Positions 33,964 to 46,961 of a stretch of DNA of 64,000 bases are shown one piece after another (positions within the stretch are counted from its first letter, which is position 1; each line of letters begins with the position of its first letter). A program made the position numbers and the translations under genes. Under the pieces are notes generated by a model. It did no database searches. It had not been told where the DNA came from and saw nothing but the letters and a program-made list of their open reading frames with translations. Source of the stretch: Agapanthus africanus (Eukaryota > Streptophyta > Magnoliopsida > Asparagales > Amaryllidaceae); the NCBI GenBank assembly GCA_030015575.1, contig JASDDO010000024.1, positions 216,834,996 to 216,898,995 on the forward strand, given 5' to 3'.

Positions 33964-34069
33964 GTCGATTGAAAGATTTCGGTTTTTTTTGGGTTTTAAA
34001 AAAAGAGAGTCTTATCCTCGTTAAACAACAAAAGCTCTTCAATCCGTGAATAAATCTCACTCATTCCTC

Positions 34070-37000
34070 ATGCTACGCTTACTCTCATTAAGACCCTACT
34101 TTCAAAACCCTAACCGGCATCTCGCCGGAATCCTCACCCTCGCCGTCGTAGGCGGAGGCGACGCCACCCTCGTCGCCTCCTCGTCCTCCTCCGCTGAAGA
34201 ACGCCGCTTCCGCCTTCGATTCCTGATACCAGCAATCTCGGTATCCCCATCGAGACAATTCCTTTCCCAACAATGGAGCCCTGCAGGTTTGGACCTTTTA
34301 ATTCATCATAATCACTACAAATTGTTTTCTTATTTGGTTCCATTTTCTATCTTCTTTAACATCCAATAAGTTTTTTATTTTATATTTTAGTTTCACGCTG
34401 AAAATTTTAATTCACTCCATATTACTTTTTTTTCCCGACTTTTCTATCCTGTTGACATGTCATGAGATTAATCAGGATTATTATTCCTTATCTAAAGTTA
34501 TTTGATGCAGACTAATAATATGTATTCAGAAAGTATGTTGAAACACTAACTAGAATGTTGGGTGGATCGGCATACAGTTTCCAAAACCATGGTTTCGTGT
34601 ATGTTAAAAACCAAGCCAGGGTTTCTATGCCTGCAAACCCTGGTTTAAATCCCCCCAAGGTTTCACTTACTTTGAGGTGTGGGTTGGCAATGTAGGTTCA
34701 AGCATAAGTTAGTGCAAAATTTCAAAACTCTATTAATAGTAGAGTTTCTGACATCATGGTTTGTTATGTGTGGCTTGAATTCAGTGATCCGAATATGCAA
34801 TTATTTGTTGCACACTTCTGTATTCAAGGTTGAATAGACACGGGCACGACAGGACACTATATAATACGGCGACACGGAAAAATTCCAGAATACAGGACAC
34901 ACACACAAACATATATATAAGAAAAATAACTTCTGACATTTAAGTAGACACATCATAATAATAACGAACAACCATATGTCATTCTTCAAATTTAAGACCA
35001 ATAATATCCAAAATATTAAATGGTAAGATAAGTGATTATCAAGTCTTTCTTAAAAAGCAAAACACTCAAAAGACACACATTATAACGATGTGTCGATGAC
35101 AAACTAAAGACATGCAGAAGACACATATGACATGTATAGAGCACACATACAACATGCATATGACATGCATATGGTGTGTGATTCGTATTGTTCAAGTGTT
35201 GGTGTCCGATTGTGTTGGACACGGACACAAACATGGCAACCCGCCGGAAGTGTATGTGCAACCTAGTCTGTAATACTTGCTGAGCTTTATAGTCAAGCTT
35301 GTTTTGTATGCTTATTTGAGCCCGCGAAACTAAGCGAATTTGTTAGGCAAACCGATCAATTATCTCATGGACCAAGGACTCGACTCTGAAGGGATTAGCC
35401 AAGCCCCAAGCCTAAGCCAAGGCTTATAGGTGTGGGGCGGAGCCGAACCTTGCTTGATGTGCAAGTATTTGGATGTTATATATATCTTTTATAGTTTAGG
35501 GGTATTGAAGCGATGCACATTGTGAGAGATGAGGCAACCGTCTTTTGATGAGATTTGGGGTGTATTTGGGATTAGGATTCAAGACTTCTTCCGCCGGCAT
35601 TGCATTCCTCATAATTTCTGATATAATGACTTTCTCCGTCGTTCGAGGACGTAGGTCAATTTGGCCGAACCTCTTAAATCTGTGTTTTGTATGATCTCTT
35701 TATCGTTTTTGTGATACTTTGTAGTTTGCTATAACATAGCTTCCAAACCCTAGTTTCGAAAACCCTATTTTGATTGCCAAACAGATCAAAATTACGATTT
35801 TGTAATTTGACCCAATGGAACCATGGTTTCGGAATATCAAGCAACCACTTTAATCAATAACTTAAGTCGTTAGGTCGTGGGATAACAATGTATAGCAAAA
35901 CAATATAATTCATAACACACCACTTTATATTGGCCTTTGGATTAGCTGAAGCCTATATAAGCAAAATAAGTGGGGATAAATAAATATATTGGTAAACTAA
36001 AAAGGATGAGGTTTGAACCCAATATCTTTTGATACGTGGTGCATTGATACAGTTAGAATATGCTTCATGTAAATAGTTAAATGCTATTTGAGAGGGTAGA
36101 GATGTAAAGTGGTCACATTTATCTCTTTCCTTGATATTTTCTCTCATCTAAACCTTAACCTTAATAATATGGTATCAGAGCCACCAACTCTAAGCCTTCG
36201 TCACTAGCCACCATCATCTGTTTCCAAATTCCGCTACCATCATCTCGATCCCGAAGCCACCATCTTGAAGTCGACGCTAGATCTCAAATCGTTAGAACTC
36301 GCCCTTTCTTAAGTCGCCGCCATTCGATCTCAAGCACCTTATCCAATCCAAGACCTCTCAAAATCCACACACCAATCTCAACCACTAGATGTCAAAGCCA
36401 TAAGCGTGCCTATCTCGAAACTCTTTTGTCGATCTTTTCCAAGATCTAAGACCTCTCATCTTCACCAATTCTCATGAATGCCTTAGCTCTAGATCTCTTA
36501 CCCTTTCACTACTGCTATAAGATCTAATCCAATCTATGACTAATATGAATTAAGGCGGTGTTTTTATTGAGATATATACTAGAGCTTACACTATCATGGT
36601 GATTGGGTTTACATATACCAAGTTTGGGTCCTTTTTTTATGTTTTGAGAAGATTGAAGATGTGTAGTTTGTGATTAGGTCTTGGGATCACAATATTTATT
36701 GCTAGTGGATCATTAGAGATCACTTTTCTTTACTTTGGTGGTTGTTGATCGGATCTTTGGAAGATCGATCATTGAATGCTTGCTGTTTGTTGTGATGAGT
36801 ATAGAAGATGAGGAGGAAACCCATTGTGTCGATTGGAGGTGGTTTTGACGAATATGGTTGATTTTAAGTTGAATGAAGAAAACTTTTATAATTGGAAGAG
36901 AATAGTTGAGATGTATATTGATGGAAGAGGCAAAGGTGATCATCTCATGAACCCACCTCCTCCTATGACCATCGAATGAAAAAGATGATGCCCAAATTTG

Positions 37001-40000
37001 TCATTTGATGCCGAGTTCTATGGAGAAGTCAGTAATGAATTTGTGACCAAGTTGCAGGTAGTGAAGGAGGTGTAGGATTGCTTAGTGTATCTTTACTCTG
37101 GTCAACAGAATCTATGTTGTGCTTTTGATCTAGTATAAACTCTGTACATGATTTATCAAACATACTCTCTTCGACAATATTACTCGAATTTTAAGAAGAC
37201 AGCTGATAGGTTGTTACTGGGAATATTTTAGAGATGAAAAGGAGACATGAAACAATACTTGTGATCGTGTCCCTTGAAGGATCGAGGCCAGAGTTTGAGA
37301 CTGCACGACCACAACTTCTAAGGAATCATTTCCTTTTCCTCTATATATCATATATCATGATGAAGATTTTTCCAACTCAAGGTACTCAGGAGCAGAGAGA
37401 TATTGAGTGCGTTATGCCCTTAGATCGGAGCCATAAACAGATTTATCAGCCATAAGGAGGCTTAAAAGGTGAGGGAGATCCATTCGAGAAGGTGGAGGAG
37501 GTAGAGGCCAAGGAGAGACATTTTTGTATTTATTGTCGGTAGGAGGGGCATATCCGAGATGCATGTTGGAAGTTGCATAAGAAGCCACCTCGTGGAGCAT
37601 ATGTTGTCTTAACACTGTCTACTCCTGCATCAGCATCAATTGTCTACAACGATATGTCATCCTTTGATCTCTCTTTGACAGAAAATGAGATATCGATGCT
37701 ACACCTCCGTCTGACCTCTTCTAGCTACATCATCCTCATCGTCCACACTTTATGCTATCGCTATGGCCAAAGGCAATCACATAACTTGCCTCTCTTCTGC
37801 ACCTGCTTCGTGCCCTTAGGCCATTGATTCAGGCGTCACGGATTATATGACTGGGAAGTTGTGTATTATTTCTTTCTGTTCTATGCCTGCATGTAGCCTG
37901 GTGACTTTAGCTGACGAGTCTATCTTTAGGGTATACGGGTCGGTTCAATTACTCCCAAACGACACTTGACTCTATCTTTCGTTCTTTATTTGCCTTGTGT
38001 TTTATATAGTATAGTTTCCGTTAGTCAATGACTCAGACTTTGATTTGTAATCTCTTTCTTTCCTGATGGTTGCATTATGCAGGATCTTAGGACGAAGAAG
38101 ACATTAGTATGAGACCAATGTGCTATACTCCTTTTTTATACTCATTGCAGGCTAGGTCATCCATCTTCACAGATCTTGAAGAGAATTTTTTCCTCAATTT
38201 TTATCATATTTAGAGTGTAAGTCGTGTAAGATGGGGGTAAATATCATCATTCAAACTTCCCATCTCATGTTAATAAAAGAGCGATAACCGTTTGCTTTTA
38301 GCTCATTCTGATATATGGGGCTTTGCCTAATCATATATGAAGATTGTTTTCATTATTTTGTGACTTTTATTGATGATTTTTCTCGTTTGACTTAATTGTT
38401 TTTAATGAAATTTCATAATGAAGTCTTTTCTATGTTCCCAGTATTTAATGTTGAAATTAAAATTCAATTTAGAGTTTTCATTAGTTGCTTGCAAAATGAC
38501 AATGCCAAAGAGTACTTTAATTCACCATTTAGGGAGTACATCGAGCAATTTGACATTGTTCATAAATCTTCATTTTTCTACATGCCTACACACCTCAACA
38601 AAATAGGACGACGGAAAGGAAAAATAGAAAATCTTGTATGGATAAATCTTGTAGGGCGTATCTTGCTTATTCACATGCTGGTTCCTAAGTTTTATTGGGG
38701 AGATGCAGGTCTTATTGCAGGCAGGGATGGAACCAGGATTTATTGATTGGGGGGGCTAAATTTGCTTATGAATGTTACTTCACTTTATTTCAGTATAAAA
38801 TCAATGCAAGTTTGATTTTGCTCATGCTATTGCAATTCTATTTTCTTAATTTAAAAAGAAAGAAAAAAACCAGTTTTATTAAATTCTTACTTTTAATGCC
38901 TTTTGGAACTTTTTGCAAAGTTTCTCTCTTTTTTGGCACCAATTGCAAAGTCTCTGAGAAATTGAAGAATGTATCTAAAATCTTTTAAATATGATAAAAT
39001 TTAAACTAGCAGATAGTGAATCCATAATTAAAGGGACAATATGATTTTGAACTAACAAATTATACAGTTTTATTTTAGGAGAATAGAAACATGAATAAAA
39101 CCTAACTTCTTTTTTAATATATTCTAGATTAGATTAACTAGATCTAAATGAGATAAATTACATTATAAAGGATAAATTTCTTTAATAAAATTTAGTGGTT
39201 ACTAGGTTAATTAGTTTCAAATGCTAAAAATTGCTTTGTAAAACAAAATTTAAGGATATATATTTTCGATCTTACTCATTTCACATTATATTTGGTCAAC
39301 CTATATAAATTCCTAATTACCAATCTTGCGGATATAAATACTTATTTCTTTCCTAAAACAACAACCATTTCTTTAAATAAAGAGAAAAATAAAAATCATT
39401 CCTTTAATTAAGGAGAGCGCTAATTTTTTAGGATATTTTCCATTCCAAAACAACTAAATATTTGATCACACATATATTTTTCTGCTAAAATTTTAGGACA
39501 GGGGTATGAATTTCGATCTCCTGCAAAATTTTCAGATCTTGGGAGGGCGATCGCCACCCTTTCTCATAGGGTGGTTCCGTCCCTGGTTGCATGTTAATTA
39601 ATTGTATGGTTTCTTCTGTATTTGATGGTCATGTTTCTCGTGCCATTTTATTTTGCTTCAAGGCTTGCTTTTTCATTGCCCCTCGTGTGTTTGGGAGTGT
39701 TTTGTTCATGATCATCAATATGGGGATCAAAACTAGACTCGAAAGTAATTAGGTGTGTTTTTTCTTGGATACTCGCATACCCATACATAATATTGATGTT
39801 ATAGCTTAGAGTTGCGACGACGATTTCTCTGTTGGTGTCACTTTTCATGAGTAACTGTCTTACTTTTCCGAGTCTAGACAATCTTTTAAATGAATGAGGT
39901 TTTTCCTTTAGATATATTTCATCTTCAGATCATTATATAAGAGCCCACTTCTGATATCTCTACAATAGCTAGCACAGATGTTTCTCCCACTGTTGTAGAT

Positions 40001-41150
40001 AATCCTACCAAACCAGATAAGATCTCCCTTTCCGTCTTTCCTCTCCGGAAGGACATAGTGATTAAGATATATGCTTGACAGCGTTTGCAAACTACAACGT
40101 ATGTAAACTATAGGGCCTCAAGTGCCTGCTTTAGTCGTCCAAGTGCTTAAGATCCACAGCCATGTGATCCCGGTGTTCCCATTGCTTTAAGAGAAAAAAC
40201 TCGAAGCTGCATAATTTCTTATTCCATTGCTAATCATGTAACCTTTGCACATTGGTCTCTGTCACGCCCCAAATCCACTTGTAAAAACAACCATATTTGC
40301 GTGACATGGCGCTCTCTTGACAATGAGACCACAAGGTCTAACATGTAATCTTAAAGAAAAAATATAATATCCCTTGAAAACAATAAGGTTGAAATAACTG
40401 ACATAGTTCTTACACAATTATTTTCCAAAATTAACATGATAGGTTCCAATAACCAAACTACTAAATATAAAAAAGAAACTAATTGTTCGCCGCAAGAACG
40501 CATTCCTATACAAGGTAATTACTGCTGCAGGCCACTACGGGAAAAATTCTAACTTTCTATCATAATGTTCATCCATTCTGATTCTCTAAATTAACATATA
40601 ATGTTAGAATTAATAACTTGTAATGTTTTAACGAATTAGTTATGCTATAGGGTCATAAAGTGCGCTATAAACCATGAGAGACAACAGATGATCCTAAATA
40701 TCGTTAAAATATCATAAATCGATTTATTCTAAATATTTAGGGGATCGAACCCAGCGAACCATTGCAGGATGCCCCTGTTATTAATGATGGATGGATGTTT
40801 GGTCTTATGGCTCGTGGATGGAGGTCTGCTCATACTTCTAGGACAGCAAAACAAAGCCTTAATGAAGAGAATAATCAATAGGGTGGTAAAGGATTTAACA
40901 CTTTCGTGGACATGCAAGCTGAATTCAAGAACAAGCAAGTAGAGTTGGCCGTAATCCAATATGAACTTATGGAAGAGCAATCGAAGGTGACAAAGGAACT
41001 CGCCAAGGTGATAGAGTCTCATGGTGTCGACATGATTTTCAAGACCGAAGGATGTGATTTTGAGATTTTATATTGTTTGCAGATTTTTAAAGATACACCT
41101 TGCGATCTTCTTTAAGAAGAAGATTGTGGTATGTTACGCTTGAAAATGTG

Positions 41151-41193
<43 letters not shown>

Positions 41194-44100
41194 GTGCATG
41201 ACAGTCTCATTCTTATTAAGCATTTTACTCCTCGATTGATTCTTATCCTCTCCTTAAGTCATTGTCTGATGCACTGTTTCATACAAGATAGGGAGCATGT
41301 ATGAAAGAGGAGATGCTAGCTTTTGAGTAAAATCAGACATGTGAGTTGGTTTCTTTTCCAGTTGGGAAGAAAATTGTAGGGTGTCAATCCTGATAGTTTT
41401 TTTGCACGAAAGCTCACTTGGTAGCTAAAGGATATTTGTAGTTCTATGATATTGACTATCCAGAGACTTTTTTCTCCGTTGCTAAAATGACCTCGGTTTG
41501 CTTTCTTATGTTACTAGAAGCTACTCATCATTAGAATTTATATCAGCTATACTTCATGGAAGCTTGGTTGAAGAAGTGTATCCAGAGTAGGGCATGCACG
41601 GGTCGTGTTGGACCAAAAATAAGCCCGAACCCGCTAGTGCGGGCTGGGTTTTGCAACTCGTTCATACCCACTAGTTACAACGGGTTTTTAAACCCGCACC
41701 CGACAGGTGTGGGCTGGTTCAGGTTTGGGTTCAGGTTTAGTTAGTTCAGTTGGATTAATGTGAGCTTGGATAAATATCGGGTTTTACATATGCGATTTGA
41801 TTTTGATATAACACTAAAGTGATTAAAGAATTACAAGTAGATAAATCTTACGAATTAAACGCTAGACAATGCCAAAACAAGTTGCAATTATAACTTTTAA
41901 AATTCAATTATTATATCCCAAAGCTTTAATTTTATAACAAGAGTGAAGATAAAGGTAGTATTTCGATTACATTACCAACTACCAATACTACAATTACATA
42001 CATACATACAAGTTAGGACAGGTTTGGGTCAGGTGTGGACGGTGCGGGGTAGCGTGCGGGTTTCTAATTTTTTAAAAGCCACCAAATTTAAAAAATCTAT
42101 GCAAAACCCGCATAATTTAGAAGCGGTCGGATTTTGATCGGGTTTTTAACCCGCCAAATATGGGTGTGTTTTGGGTCTAACCAGGACTGATGCACCACCC
42201 TGATATGGAGCAACTACGTGGTTTTGCTATTCAGGAGGAGTTTGGCCTAGCTTATCATTTTAAGAACTCGTTGTATGACTGAAGCAATCTCTTTGAGCAT
42301 GGCTTGGGAGATTCACAGAGGTGATAACTTTTTGGTCTCAGTCACCGCTTTCATGATCACTATGTCTTTTATGCTTCCATCATGATTTACATATATTGTT
42401 GGTACTAAATGTTGATATTATGATCACTGGTGATGATAACACCGATATTGGAGAGTTGAAGCTCTAGTTCCGAACGTAGTTTCAGAACTATGGACCTTGG
42501 AAGTCTTCGAAATCTCTTAGGCATTGAAGTTAATCTAAAAAGGACATCTATATTTTGCAGTGAAATTATGTGATTTGACTTGCTATCTAAGGCCAGGATG
42601 AGATTTAAGCCCGTAGAAACTCCCATGGATCCAAATACTAAATTTCCAAGACAAGGTGATGTGTTGGAAGATCGTGATAGATACCGATGACTGGTTGGCC
42701 AGCTGAATTATCTCATAGTTACTCGGGCTATGCTTATTCAGTTAGAGTAGTGAGCCAGTTTATGGTGGATCCAAGGACCACTCATTGGAATGCAATAGTT
42801 CAGCTTCTATGATACTTGAAGAGTGCTTCAGGCAAAAGTTAATTATACTCTGATTATGGACATTCTTGCGTAACAGGATTTACCGATGCAGATTGGGCAT
42901 GGTTAGATCTACCACGGGATAATGTATATTCTTTGGTGGAAATTTGATATCTTGGAAGATCAAGAAGCAGAGTGTTGTATTTCGCTCAAGTGTAGAGTTA
43001 GAATATAGAGCTTTGGCAATTACAATTTTTGAGTTAGTATAGATTAGCTTCTTACATGAAGGGCTTGGCTTTGAACCCTTACTTCTATGAGATTATATTG
43101 TGACAATAAAGTTGTCATTTATATTTGCTTTGAATCCGGTCTTTTATGAAAAGACCAAACATATAGAGGTTGTCCGTCACCTTGTTCATGAAAAGGTAAA
43201 AGATGGGACAATCACACATTCTATGAAAAAACTGCTATCAATTAGCCGATCTTTTTACCATTGGGAAGGTAGAAAGTAGACTATATTTGTGACGAGCTAG
43301 GTATGTACGATATGTATGCTCAAGCTTGAGGGGGTGTTAGAATATGCATCATGTAATTAGCTAAATGCAATTAGAGAGGGATGGATATGTAAAGCGGTCA
43401 CATCTATATATAGGAGGTTCGAGAGATCTCTAATCATCCAATTTCATTTCTCCTAATATTCTCTCTCATCTAAACCCTAACCCTAATAATAGATACAATG
43501 TCAATAACCACTTTACCCAAAGTTTATGCTATTGGGTTGTGGATGACTATGTATATCAAGTTAACATATCACCTATCATTGAAACAATAACCCCATTGCC
43601 AAGAAAATCTGAGGGTGAATTAGATATTGCCTGGATTAAAAAGGTGTTTTTCTTCAATAAATAGAATTTGGTGGTGCAACTAACATATATATATATAAAA
43701 AACTTATCTTCTTTTTTTTTGTAAAAAATCTCATATATAGCTATAGGACTTTCTCCACTGAATTTCTCCGTACCGAGTTCAATTTCATCTGAGGACTTGA
43801 GGAAAGAAACTTCTGGAGAAAAAGGAGATGATTCTTAGTGTGGCCATGGATGCTTGGGTCGGAATTCAATCGCGAAGGCTGCCGCTGCTGCAGGCCCTGC
43901 AGTTGTCAATATTTCGGTTACTCGAGGTGAGAAAACAGGATTTTTTGAAGTGCTTTACTTAATTTACGCTTGATTTTGAGTAGTTTAGTTGGTGATTGGA
44001 TTTGTTTGGTTTGATAGGAATTGATGGGTTAATGTTTGGGAAGAGTATGGGGTCGGGAACGATTATTGATCCTGATGGGACGATTTTGACTTGCGCTCAT

Positions 44101-46921
44101 GTTGTTGTGGACTTTGAAGGAGCTAGGACAGTTATGAAAGGGAAGGTTAGTGTTATAGTTTCATAAACTTTTCTTGGATTGGGAAGATGACAATTTAGTT
44201 GTATTGTGTAGTTAGAAGTCAAACAATGATTACTATTTACGTGATAGTGTGCTCTTTGTCCTCTTGAAATTAAAATAGAAAGATGGAAGGATTTGAATTT
44301 TTGTTGGTTTGTTTTGCATGATCAGCACATTTGTCTATTTGTTTAGTTCATTAGTATGACAAATATTTTAGGAACTGCAATTTTTATTGTTTGGTAGGCT
44401 AGTAAGAAATTTTTTACTGTTGAAGACTGAGGCCTACGTTTGCGAAGGAATGTATGCTGAAAGAATGTGATTGAATATCCGATCTTATCCTCTCTACTAA
44501 CTTGCTCAGTCTAATCTAATTTGGAAAGTAAAGAATGCGCTGGCTAGTAAACTTTTATGTTTAAAAATTGTTTTAAATTTTTACAGTATTTTCTTTTGAA
44601 AACAAACAAGGTTGATGTGACTTTACAAGATGGTCGAGAATATGTTGGCACTGTGGTTAATGCAGATCTCCATTCGGATATTGCGATTGTTAAGATAAAA
44701 TCCAAGACACCTTTACCAGCAGTGAAGCTTGGGACGTCGAGTAAGATTCGTCCAGGAGATTGGGTGGTTGCTGTTGGCTGCCCGCTCTCTTTGCAAAATA
44801 CTGTGACGGCCGGTATTGTAAGGTAACTACAAAAAATAAATGCTGTTATTGAGGTTCTCATGTTGGGATTTTCTCTCTTTCAGAGGACAACAGGACCGTC
44901 CTAATTTCTAAATCTGTACAAATTACGTGTATGCTAACTTCATAGTTTCACAAAGTATAAACAATTCATTTAGAAAGTAATTTGGACCTTCGGCCCGTTT
45001 ATTTTCGATTTAGATTGCTCAGGCTCTGATGATCTATCCTTGACAATCGTTAGAACGACCTTTCCCTCACTTCACTTGCCTTCCCTTCCCCGGCTTTTTA
45101 CCTTTTTAAATCACTTCCTAAGATGGCCAGCTTCTTACATAACCCAACACATAACTCTCTCGATGAATATGTTTTAGAAAAAAATTAGGTGACATCAAAT
45201 TATTGATACACTTCGACTTTGGAGGACATGGAAAGCCTCCATAGGTTCCTATGCCATTAAAAAGAGTTAATTTTCTTTGAATGTAATGTAATTGTTTTCC
45301 CTTTTTTTTAATATGTAGCTGCGTAGATCGAAAAAGTAGTGATTTGGGCCTTGGAGGAATTCGAAGGGAATACTTGCAAACTGATTGTGCAATTAATGAG
45401 GTAAGTCTTTCCTAATCTCTCTTTGCTTTGGTTTAAAATACTCACGATTCATTTTAAATTTCTTTGTTAATAGTTAGCTTGATGCAGAATTCTATTACTA
45501 ATCTAATATTTACGTAATTTTGGTTATGATCACATTGTTGCTTCATGCTTGAACAGCTTATCGATATTTTACTAAGGGTGGGGGGATGCTACTAAGAAAA
45601 GGAAAATGACTGGAAACATCGATTACCAAGCTATACTTTACGATATGTTACAGATGTGAAAGCTGTTCTGCATCCAACTATTAGGTCATGTATGAAGTAA
45701 TTTCTGCAGCATATGCTATTGCAGCACTGGGCTAAGGTATCATTACTACCTGAAAGTTTATGATCTTGGTCAGATTTATCCATAGTATATGCTACTGCAG
45801 CAATGGACTAGGCTATCATTATCATCCAAAAGTTTATGATATTGGTCAGATTTGAATGTGGTCATAGTTGTAGGAAGCTCATCTGAATTAGTTTTTTCCT
45901 GACATACTTTGACTTTTGAGTTCAGCCGATTCCTCATGCTTGAAGTGAGCACAATGCTTCAATCCTTACTAATGCCCGATTTTTCCATATGTTATGGCAT
46001 CTGGTAATATCGGCCAGTTGTACCGTGATGATAAGGATGCAATTCTGCACAGCTCTATGACATATTATTGGAAAGTCCATGTGGGCGTTCGTGCAGCCTA
46101 GCAATTCCCAGAAGTTAATGACATCTAACAAACTGCAATTGTTTTAGTTCTTTTTCAAGCTTTCTTTCTTTGGTCAGAGTTCGTTGAAGATATGTCTTCA
46201 TTTTTAAAAATGACACGTTAGAGGACATTAATGTACTAGAGCAGGTTATGCGTCCAGTAATCCAATCATCAAGGTCGCACAGATACGGATACGGGGACAC
46301 GGACACAACACGATGCGACACGGCGATACAGCAAAATCCCAAAAAATATGATACGGGGACACGGCTTCATATTTTTAAATATTTTAAATCAAGCAGCAAG
46401 GCAGAAAAAGTCAAGCATCAATGCATAAAAAAATCAAAAGGCAGAGATCTGAAGTTGAGGAGCAGATATCTGAAGTAGTTCAGATCTGAAATTGAGCAGC
46501 AAGGCAGAAAAAATCAAGTCGAGAAGATCAAGCATCAATGCATAAAAAAATCAAGCAGACAGAAAAAATCAAGCATCAATGTATAAAAAGATTAAAGACT
46601 CAAGTTTAACTAAAAAAGTTAGAAGCTTGAAGAACTTGAGCCTGAGATATGAAATCGAGAACTCAAGTCGAGAGTTGAGCAGATCTGAAGTTGAGGAGGA
46701 CGAGGAAGAGATGAGGAAGCTCCGAAGTCGAGGCACCTTTGAGGTCGAAGTCGAACGTTTTCTCAAGTCGAGAAGGAAGTCGAAGTCGAGAGAGTCAAGG
46801 TCGAGATCTCCTCGTGGTCGCTTCTGGATCGAAGTCAAAGTCGAGAGAGAGAAGCTCGAAGTTGAGGAGGAAGACGAAGATCGCCTCAAGAGAGAGGAAT
46901 TGGAATCGCCTCTGGAGAGAG

Positions 46922-46961
<40 letters not shown>

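Larger units (their letters stand above)
40260..41203. mobile_element. solo-LTR-like or small LTR element in copia B
   Basis: 944 bp, TGTCACGCCCCAAATCC...GGTGCATGACA, with a 5-bp target duplication gtctc (40255-40259, 41204-41208). It holds a plus-strand ORF of 69 codons (40906-41115) and ends in a (TA)n run. It may be a solo LTR of a gypsy family or a small non-autonomous LTR element. Confidence 0.7.
36051..43491 (+). mobile_element. copia B: degraded short-LTR Ty1/copia element in intron 1
   Basis: Plus-strand element with short LTRs (36051-36169 and 43335-43491, ending ctaataata), target duplication gatac (36046-36050, 43492-43496), a tRNA-iMet-type primer site TGGTATCAGAGC (36170-36181) and a polypurine tract (gcttgaggggg). 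Inside, in order, are relics of gag ([20 protein letters not shown]), protease ([12 protein letters not shown]), integrase ([32 protein letters not shown]), reverse transcriptase (41280-41590 and 42202-42850) and RNase H to about 43310. It is old, with many breaks, and was later hit by three insertions (38722-39585, 40260-41203, 41588-42201). It shares the gene's orientation. Confidence 0.88.

Noticed and set aside
43839-43926. A DEG14 exon starting at 43839 as the only exon 2
   Set aside because: The longer exon from 43747 matches the phase of exon 1 and adds a plausible linker; the shorter exon needs a weak alternative donor in exon 1, so it is kept only as a possible splice variant.
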